From Hornefia porci (lineage in GTDB: Bacteria; Bacillota; Clostridia; Peptostreptococcales; Anaerovoracaceae): a DNA stretch of 64,000 nt. The notes beneath the pieces were generated by a model. That model saw only the letters and a program-made list of their open reading frames with translations. It was not told where the DNA came from and ran no database searches. Numbering within the stretch: the stretch's first letter is position 1; every line of letters begins with the position of its first letter. The position numbers and the translations under genes are program-made. This document shows, in pieces, positions 25,937 through 35,353 of the stretch. The stretch spans positions 1,736,001-1,800,000 of the forward strand of contig NZ_MJIE01000001.1 of NCBI RefSeq assembly GCF_001940235.1, in the 5' to 3' direction.

Positions 25937-27218
25937 TTTCCATACCCGCTTTTTGTTTCAGCCAGATCTCAGCCTCTTCCATACGCTTCCCCCTGCAGGA
26001 ACAAGGCTCTCCCATGTCAGTGATGCCTGTATCATGGCATTTGTTACAATAATATCTCTTATCTGTATAGTCCAGCTCAAAATTATGGTCAGTCAGAAGA
26101 ACCGCCCGTTCTTCCTCCAGATCATCTCTCTCCTTATTGATTCCCGCTCCGACCTCGCTTTCCCGGCCTTCAATCAGCGCCTTGGAAAGTGCGGTTCCCA
26201 ACTGCTGCATCCGCTGGTCGATCTCGCGGATGCGCGGAATCTGCGCGTACACCTCCTGTGTCCTGTTCTCTGCGTCCCGTTCGGAGCGTTCCCGCAGATA
26301 CAGGTAATATTCCTTCAGCTGCGCCTGAGTCACCGTGATTTTTTTGTTCACGTCGTTGTCGCCCCGGCGCTTTGCGTCCTCCTTCCAGTTTTCCAGCACT
26401 TTGTTGACGTAGCTGAAATTCGGGTTCGTGATCCCGGTGGTTTTCCCGACGGCGTCAAGAACACGGTCCATGCTGTATCCGTATACGTCGAACCAGCGAT
26501 CCATCATCTCCCGCTCCTTCTCTGTGGCGTTGCGGGTCAGACCCAGCGCCTGCAGAACACGGCGGTACTGGTAGAATCTCTGGTCGATTTCCTCCAGGTA
26601 ATGGTTCACCTCGTCCACGGTGTACAGCCCGTTCTCCGTCCAGCGCCGGATGACGCTCTCGATGTACCGGAAGCTGTTTTTACCCTTTTCGACGCAGTAG
26701 CCGATTCCGTAGGTGACGATTTCCGGCGGAATCCTGTCGTCCATGATCCAGGAGATTACGCTGCGGATCTCCGTGGAGCTGAGGCTGCGCCCCATAGTCT
26801 GCTCGATTTCATCGAACAGTTCACGGAAGCGCTCGTCACCGAAGACCGCCTCCTGCTTCTCCGCACTGTCGGAAACAGCCTCGCCGCTGCCGTACATCAG
26901 CTCCTTCAGACTCAGAAACTCCACCGCGTAATCAGCCTTCCCGGAAGCGCCGATGTAGTGCCTGCGGATGGCGCCCACCTCTTCCCAGTAGGTCCACGCC
27001 TCCGCCACCTTTTTCTCGGAAACGCTCAGCTGCTTGGCGATTACTTTGTCCGTCATCTCCATGCCGAACTCGGCGTACATATATGCGAACAGGTATACCT
27101 TGACAAAATCTCCCGGCGCCGCCGGCAGGTATTCATTGATAAAAATATTTTCTATCTGTGAATCGTGCAGATAGAAATCTGTGACTTTTCCTTTGATGAA
27201 ACTCACGCTCTGCCTCAC
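25920..27218 (-). CDS. dnaD: DnaD domain protein (primosome) with C-terminal Cys finger
   Basis: A 432-residue replication protein. Residues 1-100 match the DnaD N-terminal winged helix (YLHDSQIENIFINEYLPAAPGDFVKVYLFAYMY). Two DnaD/DnaB_2-type helical repeats follow at about 150-215 and 228-300 (YGYSMDRVLDAVGKTTGITNPNFSYVNKVLENW). A coiled stretch leads to a C-terminal finger YYCNKCHDTGITDMGEPCSC, which resembles the N-terminal zinc finger of DnaI/DnaC-type helicase loaders. The gene lies next to dnaB helicase, where a helicase-loader gene would be expected, and may combine both roles; that is inference. B. subtilis DnaD is half this length. Confidence 0.88.
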   Translation of the reverse strand: MRQSVSFIKGKVTDFYLHDSQIENIFINEYLPAAPGDFVKVYLFAYMYAEFGMEMTDKVIAKQLSVSEKKVAEAWTYWEEVGAIRRHYIGASGKADYAVEFLSLKELMYGSGEAVSDSAEKQEAVFGDERFRELFDEIEQTMGRSLSSTEIRSVISWIMDDRIPPEIVTYGIGYCVEKGKNSFRYIESVIRRWTENGLYTVDEVNHYLEEIDQRFYQYRRVLQALGLTRNATEKEREMMDRWFDVYGYSMDRVLDAVGKTTGITNPNFSYVNKVLENWKEDAKRRGDNDVNKKITVTQAQLKEYYLYLRERSERDAENRTQEVYAQIPRIREIDQRMQQLGTALSKALIEGRESEVGAGINKERDDLEEERAVLLTDHNFELDYTDKRYYCNKCHDTGITDMGEPCSCRGKRMEEAEIWLKQKAGMENGKEN

Positions 27219-27223
27219 CCCGA

Positions 27224-28537
27224 TTATGCCTTATCACTGAATTTGGTGTACCGGGCCACCCACGTCAGCTCGACGGTTGCCGTCGGGCCGCTTCTGTGCT
27301 TGGCGAGATTGACCTCGCAGATTCCCGGCTTTTCGGATTCCTCGTTATAGTAATCGTCCCGATACAGGAAGATGACGATATCTGCGTCCTGCTCGATGGC
27401 GCCGGACTCTCTGAGGTCGGACAGCATCGGCCTGTGGTTCGGCCGCTGCTCCGGCATGCGGGACAGCTGTGACAGAACCAGAACCGGACAGTCCATCTCT
27501 CTGGCAAGCAGCTTCAGGTAGCGGGACAGATTACTGATCTCCTGCTGCCTGCTCTCCGCCCGTCCGTCCGACTTCATCAGCTGAAGGTAGTCGATGACCA
27601 CCAGATCCAGCCCCTTCTCAGTCTTAAGCCGCCGGCATTTGTTCTTAATCTCAAACACGCTGAGATCCGGCGTGTCATCGATGTTGATATTCGCTTTGGA
27701 CAAAGTATCCGCCGCAAGCATAATGCGGTCCCAGTCCTCCCGGTCCAGGTTTCCCTTCTTGATGTTCTCCATCTCCACCCGGGCTTCCATTGCCAGAAGT
27801 CTCTGCCCCAGCTGTTCCTTGGACATCTCGAGGCTGAAGATCAGAACCGACGCGCCGCCCTTCACCGCAGCGTTCTGCGCGATGTTGAGGGCGAAGGCGG
27901 TTTTTCCCATTGCAGGCCGCGCAGCCAGGATGACCAGATCGGACTTGTGCAGTCCATAGGTCACCTTATCCAGCTCTCTGAAGCCGGTGGTGACGCCGGT
28001 GATCTTGCCCTGATTGCGTACCGCCTCGTCCAGCATGTCGATATCCGTGAACAGAACCTCCTTCAGCGGCGTGTAATCATGGCTCTGCCTGGACTGGGCG
28101 ATTCCGAAGATAGACTGCTCCGCGTAATTCAGAATCTCCCCCGGATCCTCGTTCTCATCGAAGCCCTTCTCCCGGATCTCCTCCGCGGTCAGAATCAGCT
28201 TCCGCAGGGAAGCCTTTTCCGCGACGATCCGCGCATACTCTGACGCGTTGGTAGCGGAAGGAACCTCGCTGGAAAGAGACGCCACATAGCTTCGTCCGCC
28301 GTCTTTTTCCAGTATTTTCCGATTCTTCATTTCATCACAGACCGTGACGATATCCACCGGCTTATCCTCCCGGAACAGATCCATCATCACAGTGAAGATG
28401 TCTTTGTTCGCCCCGTCGTAAAAATCCTCCGGACGGACCAGCTCAATAATGTCTGAAAGAGCGTCCTTGCTCAGCATCGCCGCTCCCAGAACGGAACGCT
28501 CCGCCTCCAGATTATGGGGAGGGATCTTCTCTGCCAT
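27224..28537 (-). CDS. dnaB: Replicative DNA helicase
   Basis: A 437-residue hexameric 5'-3' helicase of the replication fork (called DnaC in B. subtilis). The N-terminal domain starts IPPHNLEAERSVLGAAML; the RecA-type domain has Walker A AARPAMGKTAFALN, DVVIDYLQLM-like VVIDYLQLMKSDGR, and VLSQLSRMPEQRPN with SDLRESGAIEQDADIVIFLYR. No intein is present, although dnaB is a common intein site. It overlaps the rplI stop by one base (TGATG) and is followed by dnaD after five bases. The gene order rplI-dnaB is standard for Firmicutes. Confidence 0.97.
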   Translation of the reverse strand: MAEKIPPHNLEAERSVLGAAMLSKDALSDIIELVRPEDFYDGANKDIFTVMMDLFREDKPVDIVTVCDEMKNRKILEKDGGRSYVASLSSEVPSATNASEYARIVAEKASLRKLILTAEEIREKGFDENEDPGEILNYAEQSIFGIAQSRQSHDYTPLKEVLFTDIDMLDEAVRNQGKITGVTTGFRELDKVTYGLHKSDLVILAARPAMGKTAFALNIAQNAAVKGGASVLIFSLEMSKEQLGQRLLAMEARVEMENIKKGNLDREDWDRIMLAADTLSKANINIDDTPDLSVFEIKNKCRRLKTEKGLDLVVIDYLQLMKSDGRAESRQQEISNLSRYLKLLAREMDCPVLVLSQLSRMPEQRPNHRPMLSDLRESGAIEQDADIVIFLYRDDYYNEESEKPGICEVNLAKHRSGPTATVELTWVARYTKFSDKA

Positions 28538-28980
28538 CAGTCTGTCACCTTCACATTCAGCCTGGCGGCCACCTCCGGATACAGTTTCACGTTAATCTCA
28601 AAGCTTCCCATCGCCTTAATCGGCTGGGGCAGCTGAATCTTTTTCTTGTCTACTGAGATATCGTGCTGCTCCTTCAGCGCCTCCGCAATGTCCCTGGAGG
28701 TAATGCTGCCGAACAGTCTTCCGCCTTCGCCGGCCTTGGTACGGATGACCACCTCCAGGTCGCGAAGCTTCTCCGCCGTCGATTCCGCCGCGGCTTTTCT
28801 CGCCGCCTCCTCTTCCGCCTGCTTCTCCTTCACCTTTTCCAGTGTATGCACGTTACCCTTTGTCGCCTCAATCGCCCATCCCCTCGGGATCAGCATATTC
28901 CGGGCGTAGCCGTCGTTCACCTTGACAATATCGCCGGCCTTGCCGCTGCCTTTTACATCTCTCTTGAGAATTACAATCAT
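28537..28980 (-). CDS. rplI: 50S ribosomal protein L9
   Basis: A 147-residue ribosomal protein with the N-terminal 23S rRNA-binding domain (MIVILKRDVKGSGKAGDIVKV, DGYARNMLIPRGWAIEAT), the long connecting helix, and the C-terminal domain (GRLFGSITSRDIAEAL, KKKIQLPQPIKAMGSFEINVKLYPEV). Full length and intact. It starts five bases after the gdpP stop codon and overlaps dnaB, matching the conserved gdpP-rplI-dnaB operon. Confidence 0.97.
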   Translation of the reverse strand: MIVILKRDVKGSGKAGDIVKVNDGYARNMLIPRGWAIEATKGNVHTLEKVKEKQAEEEAARKAAAESTAEKLRDLEVVIRTKAGEGGRLFGSITSRDIAEALKEQHDISVDKKKIQLPQPIKAMGSFEINVKLYPEVAARLNVKVTD

Positions 28981-28985
28981 CTATG

Positions 28986-30746
28986 TCACTCCTTTTCCTC
29001 TGAAATAATGTGTTTGATCAGCTCCAGAACCTCTTCCGGGCTTTCCTCGACCTGTGCTCCCGCGGTGGTCAGATGTCCGCCGCCGCCCAACTTCTCCATA
29101 ATCACCTGCACGTTCAGCGCGCCCAGGGAACGGGCGCTCACCACCGTTTTCCCCGCGTCGTTTCTGCTTGCGACAAAGGATGCCCGGACGCCCTTGATGT
29201 TCAGCAGCTCATCCGCAACCTGTGAATTGATAATCTGCGCGTCCCGGTTGTATCCCTCACAGACAGAGGTGGCGATGCCGTTGTCGTGAAGCTGTGCCGC
29301 CGCAATGCTCCTGGCCCGGACACGGAACGCGTCCATGTCGGTCTGGAAGAACCGCTTCACCTCCGTGGTGTCCGCTCCGGAACGCCGCAGCCACGCCGCG
29401 GCCTCGAAGGTCCGGACGCCGGTCTTGACGGCGAACCGGTTGGTATCAATGGTAATTCCTCCCAGAAGAGCTTCTGCCTCCAACTTGGAAAGCGCGCGCT
29501 TGCGTCCCGAATACTGAAGGATTTCCGACACCAGCTCCGACGCCGATGATGCGTAGGACTCGATGTACGACAAATCCGCATTCTTGATAGCGTCGGCCGC
29601 CCGGCGGTGATGGTCGATAATGGCAATTTTTCCCACCTTGTCAATCAGCGGCCTGCAGGTCAGATATCCGGGCCTGTGGGTGTCCACGATGATTAACAGC
29701 GTGTCGTCGCCTGCCAGTTCCTGTGCCCGCTCTCCGGAAATGAAGCTGTATTTGGAAGACTCCTTGGCCTGCTTATAAATCACCCGAAGGGAATCGTTGA
29801 CCTCGTCCAGAACGATGTGGGCTTCCTTGCCCTGCATCTTGCATACGCGTACCATTCCCAGCGCGGCGCCGAAGCAGTCCATATCCGGATTGGTATGCCC
29901 CATGATCATAATCCGTCCGGCGTCCTCGATCATCTGCCGGAGGATATGAGCGATTACTCTGGATTTTCCTTTGTTCGTCTTCTCCACGGTCTGGAGCTTT
30001 CCGCCGTAGTAATCGATCTGATTGTACCGCTTGACCACGGCCTGATCGCCGCCCCGCCCCAGCGCCAGATCCAGTGCGGCGCTTGCCGCCTCTTCCGTCT
30101 CCAGAATCGTCTCGCCGCCGTTTCCTACGCCGATGGAAAGGCTCATCGGGAAATCCGCCTCCGTCTCGATCTGCCGGATCTCGTCGAGTATCGCGAACCT
30201 GCTGTCTACCATGCCCTTCAGATAGGAATGCTGGAAGTACATCACATACTCGTCGCTTTTGTTATTGATAATCGATGCCCGGATGTCCGCCGCCCACTTC
30301 CGGATCGTCTTGTCCACCTGCGTGGAAATCTGCATGCGCATGTCCGGCAGCGTGCTGGCGATCAGTTCATCGTAATTATCAATGCGGATGATACAGACAC
30401 AGGTCCGCTCTTCCTCGTAGGTCTCCTTCAGCGACTCATACCGCGTTATATCGTAGAAGTATACCAGCATATTGCTGGGGGGCGCTGTTCCGTTCATGCT
30501 GGAAAACAGCCGGAATTTTTTTCCGTTGCGCTCAATCGTCCGGTAGACATCGGTCTCCGCCGCCGTCATAAGATCGTCGATACGGATCCCTGTCAGCGCG
30601 AAGAAATCGCTTCCGGTGATTTCATCATATATAAAAACGTCGCTGATCCGCGAGTTGAATCCAACGATCTTCCCTTTCTGATCCACAACGCACATCGGAA
30701 AAGGCACGCTCTCCGTCAGTTTTTTTTCAAATATGGTTTCGCTCAT
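28986..30746 (-). CDS. gdpP: Cyclic-di-AMP phosphodiesterase GdpP-like, without membrane helices
   Basis: A 586-residue DHH/DHHA1 phosphodiesterase, expected to hydrolyse c-di-AMP to pApA. The layout is PAS-like (about 10-100, PFPMCVVDQKGKIVGFNSR), degenerate GGDEF (about 110-245, with SDEYV in place of GGDEF), DHH (about 265-440; MGHTNPDMDCFGAALG, IIVDTHRP, IIDHHRR) and DHHA1 (about 500-575; LGGGGHLTTAGAQV). The two N-terminal transmembrane helices found in B. subtilis GdpP are missing, and an in-frame TAA stands immediately before the ATG, so the protein begins here and should be soluble. It lies in the usual gdpP-rplI-dnaB operon. The divergence from the membrane form is the oddity. Confidence 0.93.
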   Translation of the reverse strand: MSETIFEKKLTESVPFPMCVVDQKGKIVGFNSRISDVFIYDEITGSDFFALTGIRIDDLMTAAETDVYRTIERNGKKFRLFSSMNGTAPPSNMLVYFYDITRYESLKETYEEERTCVCIIRIDNYDELIASTLPDMRMQISTQVDKTIRKWAADIRASIINNKSDEYVMYFQHSYLKGMVDSRFAILDEIRQIETEADFPMSLSIGVGNGGETILETEEAASAALDLALGRGGDQAVVKRYNQIDYYGGKLQTVEKTNKGKSRVIAHILRQMIEDAGRIMIMGHTNPDMDCFGAALGMVRVCKMQGKEAHIVLDEVNDSLRVIYKQAKESSKYSFISGERAQELAGDDTLLIIVDTHRPGYLTCRPLIDKVGKIAIIDHHRRAADAIKNADLSYIESYASSASELVSEILQYSGRKRALSKLEAEALLGGITIDTNRFAVKTGVRTFEAAAWLRRSGADTTEVKRFFQTDMDAFRVRARSIAAAQLHDNGIATSVCEGYNRDAQIINSQVADELLNIKGVRASFVASRNDAGKTVVSARSLGALNVQVIMEKLGGGGHLTTAGAQVEESPEEVLELIKHIISEEKE

Positions 30747-30825
30747 TTACTCTTCCTCACATGATCCGGCTGCAGCTGTCCGTTCGCGCCGTTCTTCTCA
30801 CATTTCCGCCGCTGCGGCCGGAAAA

Positions 30826-30841
30826 TGTTTCACATGAAACA
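30826..30841. promoter_or_regulatory. parS site 2 (one mismatch)
   Basis: TGTTTCACATGAAACA differs from the universal TGTTTCACGTGAAACA consensus at one central base and keeps full palindromic arms. It lies seven bases downstream of the parB stop codon, in the parB-gdpP gap, and should be a ParB loading site. Confidence 0.85.
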
Positions 30842-30848
30842 TTACCCT

Positions 30849-31745
30849 CTACTCCACTGATTTCAATATGTCGATAAGCCGGTTCAGCTCCTCGCGGCTG
30901 TAAAATTCCAGTTCGATGGTCCCCTTCTTTCCTTTCTGGTTGATGGAGACTCTCGTTCCGTATATTTCCTTGAGTTCGTTTTCCACCGAAACGGTGTCCG
31001 GACTTTTCACTCTTTTCGCCGGAGTCTTTTTTCCCGGCTTTCCTCCGGCAGCCAGCTTCTCCGCCTCTCGGACGGAAATTCCCTCTCTGATGATTCTGTC
31101 GCAGATTTCCTTCTGCCGCGCCTCACTCCTCACTCCCAGGAGCGCCCGTGCGTGTCCCGTAGTCAGTCTGCCCGCTCTGACATGCTCCCGTATCTCTTCC
31201 GGGAGCTTCAGCAGCCGCAGTGAATTGGTGATGTACGGTCTGCTTTTGCTGACGCTTCTGGAGACCTCCTCCTGCGTCAGTCCGTAGGCCTTTATCATTT
31301 CATTGAGACCCATGGCTTCTTCGATGGGATTCAGATCCTCCCGCTGCATGTTCTCGATAATCGCCACCAGCATGTTTTCCTCATCGGTAAACTCTCTGAC
31401 GATACACGGAACCGTATCCAGATCCGCTTCCCTCGCGGCCCGCCATCTGCGTTCTCCCGCGACGATCTCGTAATGACCGTCCGCATGGCGGACGACCAGA
31501 GGCTGAATAATGCCGTGCTCGCGGATGGAGTCGCTGAGCTCTGTAATCTTCTCAGGATCGAAGGTCTTTCTCGGCTGGTTGCGGTTGGGAATGATGTCAT
31601 TAATATCCACATAGATGATGCTGTTTTCATCCGGACCTTCTGCCGTCTTCTCATTGTTTCTGCCCGGGTCGATAGGAGCCTGGTCCGCGAATAAAGCGTC
31701 CAGTCCTCTTCCCAGACCTCTGTTCTTAGGAGACTTCCCACTCAT
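30849..31745 (-). CDS. parB: Chromosome partitioning protein ParB/Spo0J
   Basis: A 298-residue CTP-dependent DNA clamp that loads at parS and spreads, organising the origin region and recruiting SMC. The N-terminal domain shows NQPRKTFDPEKI, the CTP-binding GERRWRA and ENMQREDLNPIEEA; the central helix-turn-helix reads TQEEVSRSVSKSRPYITNSLRLL; and the C-terminal dimerisation domain follows a Lys/Pro linker. Its start codon overlaps the parA stop by one base, the usual soj-spo0J arrangement. Two parS sites flank the operon. Confidence 0.97.
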   Translation of the reverse strand: MSGKSPKNRGLGRGLDALFADQAPIDPGRNNEKTAEGPDENSIIYVDINDIIPNRNQPRKTFDPEKITELSDSIREHGIIQPLVVRHADGHYEIVAGERRWRAAREADLDTVPCIVREFTDEENMLVAIIENMQREDLNPIEEAMGLNEMIKAYGLTQEEVSRSVSKSRPYITNSLRLLKLPEEIREHVRAGRLTTGHARALLGVRSEARQKEICDRIIREGISVREAEKLAAGGKPGKKTPAKRVKSPDTVSVENELKEIYGTRVSINQKGKKGTIELEFYSREELNRLIDILKSVE

Positions 31746-32518
31746 TATAAGACGCCCTCTCTTTCAAGGAATTCCTCTGCAAACTCACGATACGCCTCCG
31801 CGCCCTTGGACCGAGGATCATATTCGACGATGGGCATTCCGAAGCTCGGTGCCTCCGCAAGCCGGATATTCCTGGGAATCACGGTGGAATAAACCTTGGC
31901 TCCGAAGTATTTCTTGACCTCCTGAACCACCTGAATCGAGAGATTGGTGCGTCCGTCAAACATGCTGAGGACGACTCCCTCCACCTCCAGATCAGGCTTC
32001 AGATTCTTACGCACAAGCTCAATCGTGCTCATCAGCTGGCTCACACCCTCCAGCGCATAGAATTCACACTGAATAGGAATCAGCACCGATTCCACTGCAC
32101 TCAGAGAGTTGATGGTCAGCAGTCCGAGCGAAGGCGGACAATCGATGAAAATATAGTCATAGTCGTTCCGGATCTTGTCGATTGCTTTCTGCAGACGTTT
32201 CTCGCGCCCTTCCAGCTGGACCATTTCAATTTCCGCTCCGGCCAGATCCACATTCGCCGGAATCAGATCCAGATTCTCCACACTGGTATGCAGCACAGCG
32301 TCCCTCGGGTCGAAATTGTCCTCAATGAGGAGCTCGTAAACGGTATACTCCAGTTCCTTTTTAGAAACGCCGATACCGCTTGTGGTATTACCCTGAGGAT
32401 CGATATCCAGCATCAGGACCCGTTTTCCTTTCAGCGCCAGACACGCTCCGAGATTGATGTTGGTCGTGGTTTTTCCAACGCCGCCCTTCTGATTAAAAAT
32501 AGCGATTGCTTTACCCAA
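31745..32518 (-). CDS. parA: Chromosome partitioning ATPase ParA/Soj
   Basis: A 257-residue deviant Walker ATPase acting with ParB in origin segregation and in control of DnaA. The Walker A KGGVGKTTTN starts nine residues in; DIDPQGNTTSGIGV and YIFIDCPPSLGLLTINSL complete the core. The start is uncertain: the TTG at 32516-32518 has AGGAGG six bases upstream and gives MGKAIAIFNQKGG, exactly the Soj N-terminus. ATG codons at 32531-32533 and 32540-32542 would add 5 or 8 residues and have a usable GAGGAA site. A much longer upstream frame is not credible because it runs through the parS site. Confidence 0.96.
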   Translation of the reverse strand: MGKAIAIFNQKGGVGKTTTNINLGACLALKGKRVLMLDIDPQGNTTSGIGVSKKELEYTVYELLIEDNFDPRDAVLHTSVENLDLIPANVDLAGAEIEMVQLEGREKRLQKAIDKIRNDYDYIFIDCPPSLGLLTINSLSAVESVLIPIQCEFYALEGVSQLMSTIELVRKNLKPDLEVEGVVLSMFDGRTNLSIQVVQEVKKYFGAKVYSTVIPRNIRLAEAPSFGMPIVEYDPRSKGAEAYREFAEEFLEREGVL

Positions 32519-32558
32519 TTTTATCCTCCTCATTACTGACATGTTTACCTGTTCCTCT

Positions 32559-32587
32559 ATTATAATATACCCCCGTGACATTTGCCA
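32559..32587 (-). promoter_or_regulatory. parAB promoter
   Basis: On the minus strand TGGCAA (complement of 32582-32587) and TATAAT (complement of 32559-32564) are 17 bases apart. The parS site begins 21 bp further upstream, so bound ParB could influence expression. Confidence 0.65.
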
Positions 32588-32608
32588 TAGTTTCCGGTAA
32601 AAAATAAA

Positions 32609-32624
32609 TGTTTCACGTGAAACA
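32609..32624. promoter_or_regulatory. parS site 1 (perfect consensus)
   Basis: TGTTTCACGTGAAACA, an exact match to the conserved 16-bp parS palindrome bound by ParB/Spo0J. It is located upstream of parA, about 8 kb from the origin, and is flanked by A/T-rich bases that extend the symmetry (AATAAATG... CATTTATT). Confidence 0.98.
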
Positions 32625-32723
32625 TTTATTGTAAATCGTGAATTTTCAAGGCTTTCCGGCGTTCTATGGCAGTTCCTTTCCCGTCGATTCTTCATTGTCA
32701 GCGCGGGGCTGAGGCTGCCCGTT

Positions 32724-33467
32724 TTATCGTATCGGCGATTTTTTCGGCTTACCGGCCTGCCTCGGGTAACGGCCGGGCGTGGAGGTTTCTTTTCGTATTA
32801 TAACAAAGTTATGTTCGAGCCCTTTTATATTCACGGCCTCGACTCCGGCAATCCGGCCGCCCAGCACACGAATCGCCTTTTTAGCAGCGCCGAGTTCTTC
32901 TTCTATGTCCGATCCCTTGTAGGAAATAAAGTACCCTCCCGTCTTTACAAAGGGCAGACAATATTCCGCGAGAACCGCCATATCGGCGACCGCTCTGGAA
33001 AGGCACAGGTCGTACTGTTCGCGATACCGCTGGTCTCTGCCGAGATCCTCTGCGCGGCCGTGCTGCAGATTTACATTGGTCAGAGCGATTTCCCCGCACA
33101 TTTCTTCCACGACGCGGACTCTTTTCTGCAGGGAATCGATCAGAGTGAACTGTTTATCCGGAGTCAGTATTGCCAGAGGCACACCGGGAAATCCTCCGCC
33201 GGTTCCCAGATCGAGAACGGTATCTGCGGCTCTGTATTCCGGAAGCTTCATCACGGCAGCGGAATCCAGGAAGTGCTTCAGGATAAATTCATCGGGGTCG
33301 GTGATGGAGGTGAGATTGATATGCTGATTTTTCTCAAGCACAAGTCTCATATACTCCATCAGTCTGCGGCTGTCTTCTTCTGTGCACCGGATCTCCATCT
33401 CTCCGAGAGTGTTCCTCATCATTTCTCTCTGTTTTTCCTTTGTCATCTCTCCACCTATCATGTCCAT
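32724..33467 (-). CDS. rsmG: 16S rRNA (guanine527-N7)-methyltransferase
   Basis: A 247-residue SAM-dependent methyltransferase (GidB) that modifies G527 of 16S rRNA; its loss is known to confer low-level streptomycin resistance in several bacteria. LTSITDPDEFILKHFLDSA, VLDLGTGGGFPGVPLAI and SRAVADMAVLAEYCLPFVK are typical. The start ATG (33465-33467) overlaps the mnmG stop by one base and has GGGAGG upstream. The mnmE-mnmG-rsmG order is conserved near bacterial origins. The C-terminal tail is basic and proline-rich. Confidence 0.96.
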   Translation of the reverse strand: MDMIGGEMTKEKQREMMRNTLGEMEIRCTEEDSRRLMEYMRLVLEKNQHINLTSITDPDEFILKHFLDSAAVMKLPEYRAADTVLDLGTGGGFPGVPLAILTPDKQFTLIDSLQKRVRVVEEMCGEIALTNVNLQHGRAEDLGRDQRYREQYDLCLSRAVADMAVLAEYCLPFVKTGGYFISYKGSDIEEELGAAKKAIRVLGGRIAGVEAVNIKGLEHNFVIIRKETSTPGRYPRQAGKPKKSPIR

Positions 33468-35347
33468 CAGAGTCCTCCCCTCTTCTGTTTCTCGAGATAG
33501 ATCAGCAGAACATTGATATCCGCCGGCGAAACGCCTGAGATTCTGGCGGCCTGACCGACAGACAGCGGTCGTATACGCCCCAGCTTCTGAGCGGCCTCCA
33601 GACGCAGTCCCCGAATCCCGTCATAATCCAGGTCCGGTGAAAGCTTTTTATCCTCCAGCTTTTTAAACCGCTCGATCTGCTGAAGCTGTTTGGCAATGTA
33701 GCCCTGATATTTGATACGGACCTGCACACAGTCTCTGGCATGGGAGGAAAGGTCAGGGCGGTCCGGGTCAATCTCCGCCAGCGAATCATAATCGATTTCC
33801 GGTCTGCGAAGGAGATCATAAAGCGAAACCCGATTCTGCAGCGGAGAACTTCCGCGTTCCTCCAGATACTGCGATGCGTCCGCGGGTGCAACTGATGTAT
33901 TTTTCAGACGGCTGATTTCTCGTTCAACTTCCTGTTTTTTGGAAAGATACCGCTGATAACGCTCTTCTGACACGAGTCCCAGGTCATATCCCTTCTCTGT
34001 CAGACGCTCGTCTGCGTTGTCCTGCCTCAGAACCAGCCTATATTCCGCTCTGCTCGTCATAATTCTGTAAGGTTCATTAGTACCTTTGGTCACGAGATCG
34101 TCGATTAGAACGCCAATATAAGCCTCGCTTCTGTCCAGGACGAAGGGCTTTCTTCCATTTATTTCCAGCGAAGCGTTGATTCCGGCCATAAGTCCCTGCG
34201 CAGCCGCCTCCTCATATCCAGAGCTCCCGTTAAACTGGCCGGCGCAGAACAGCCCGCCGATATTCCTGTATTCCAGATTAAGCTTCAGCTCCTGAGGATC
34301 GATGCAGTCATATTCGATTGCATAAGCCGCCCGCGTGATACGGATATCCTCCAGCCCTTCAATCGTATGGTAGAATTCCCGCTGCACATCCTCGGGCATG
34401 CTTGAACTCATTCCCTGAATATACATTTCCTCTGTATCAAGTCCCTCCGGCTCGATGAAAAGCTGATGGCGCTTTTTATCTGCGAAGCGTTTCACCTTGT
34501 CCTCAATAGAAGGACAATAGCGGGGACCGATGCCCTCGATTTCTCCGCCGAACAGTGCCGACCGGTGAAAATTCTCCCGGATGACACGGTGTGTCTCTTC
34601 ATTTGTATACGTAAGCCAGCAGGGAATCTGCTCCCGTTCCAGGTGCTCATTCATAAAGGAGAAGGGGACGATTTTCTCATCCCCGTCCTGACGAATCATT
34701 TTGTCATAATGAAAGGTCGAGGCAAGGGCGCGGGCCGGCGTGCCCGTCTTGAATCTCCGGAGCTTCATCCCGTGCTTCCGCAGATTTTCCGCCAGCTCTT
34801 CAGAAGGAGCAAGTCCGTTCGGACCGCCGGGAAAGCTGCTGCCGCCGATGAATATTTTACCCCGCAGGAATGTTCCCGTGGCGAGGATTACCGCTTTGCT
34901 CCGGTAAACGCAGTGAGTTCTGGTCACAACGCCGCAGACTCTGCCTTCTTCTGTCAGCAGGTCCACAACCTCATCCTGTTTCATATCCAGATTCTCTTGT
35001 CTTTCCAGAGTCTTTTTCATCTCCATATGGTACTGATGTTTATCTGCCTGCGCCCGCAGCGAATGAACCGCCGGACCCTTTGCGGTGTTCAGCATCCGGC
35101 TCTGGATGAAGGTCTTGTCGATATTGATTCCCATTTCTCCGCCGAGCGCGTCGATCTCTCTGACCAGATGTCCCTTGCCGGTTCCGCCGATAGACGGATT
35201 GCACGGCATCATGGCAACAGCCTCGAGATTGATTGAAAAAATCATCGTTTTGTTCCCCATGCGCGCAGAAGCAAGCGCCGCCTCACAGCCGGCGTGCCCC
35301 GCACCCACGACGATGACGTCATACCGGTCCATTACAATCTGTTCCAT
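33467..35347 (-). CDS. mnmG: tRNA uridine-5-carboxymethylaminomethyl modification enzyme MnmG
   Basis: A 626-residue FAD enzyme (GidA) that works with MnmE to modify the wobble uridine of several tRNAs. The dinucleotide motif [17 protein letters not shown] is at the N-terminus, followed by [20 protein letters not shown] and the family block [12 protein letters not shown]. The conserved Cys-containing [20 protein letters not shown] and the C-terminal MnmE-binding helical domain ([19 protein letters not shown]) are intact. It lies six bases after mnmE and overlaps rsmG by one base. Confidence 0.97.
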   Translation of the reverse strand: MEQIVMDRYDVIVVGAGHAGCEAALASARMGNKTMIFSINLEAVAMMPCNPSIGGTGKGHLVREIDALGGEMGINIDKTFIQSRMLNTAKGPAVHSLRAQADKHQYHMEMKKTLERQENLDMKQDEVVDLLTEEGRVCGVVTRTHCVYRSKAVILATGTFLRGKIFIGGSSFPGGPNGLAPSEELAENLRKHGMKLRRFKTGTPARALASTFHYDKMIRQDGDEKIVPFSFMNEHLEREQIPCWLTYTNEETHRVIRENFHRSALFGGEIEGIGPRYCPSIEDKVKRFADKKRHQLFIEPEGLDTEEMYIQGMSSSMPEDVQREFYHTIEGLEDIRITRAAYAIEYDCIDPQELKLNLEYRNIGGLFCAGQFNGSSGYEEAAAQGLMAGINASLEINGRKPFVLDRSEAYIGVLIDDLVTKGTNEPYRIMTSRAEYRLVLRQDNADERLTEKGYDLGLVSEERYQRYLSKKQEVEREISRLKNTSVAPADASQYLEERGSSPLQNRVSLYDLLRRPEIDYDSLAEIDPDRPDLSSHARDCVQVRIKYQGYIAKQLQQIERFKKLEDKKLSPDLDYDGIRGLRLEAAQKLGRIRPLSVGQAARISGVSPADINVLLIYLEKQKRGGL

Positions 35348-35353
35348 TGTTCC

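Noticed and set aside
25707..27161. 484-residue frame antisense to dnaD and the DivIC-like gene
   Set aside because: Both sense genes are well supported by family motifs; the antisense product has no recognisable domain.
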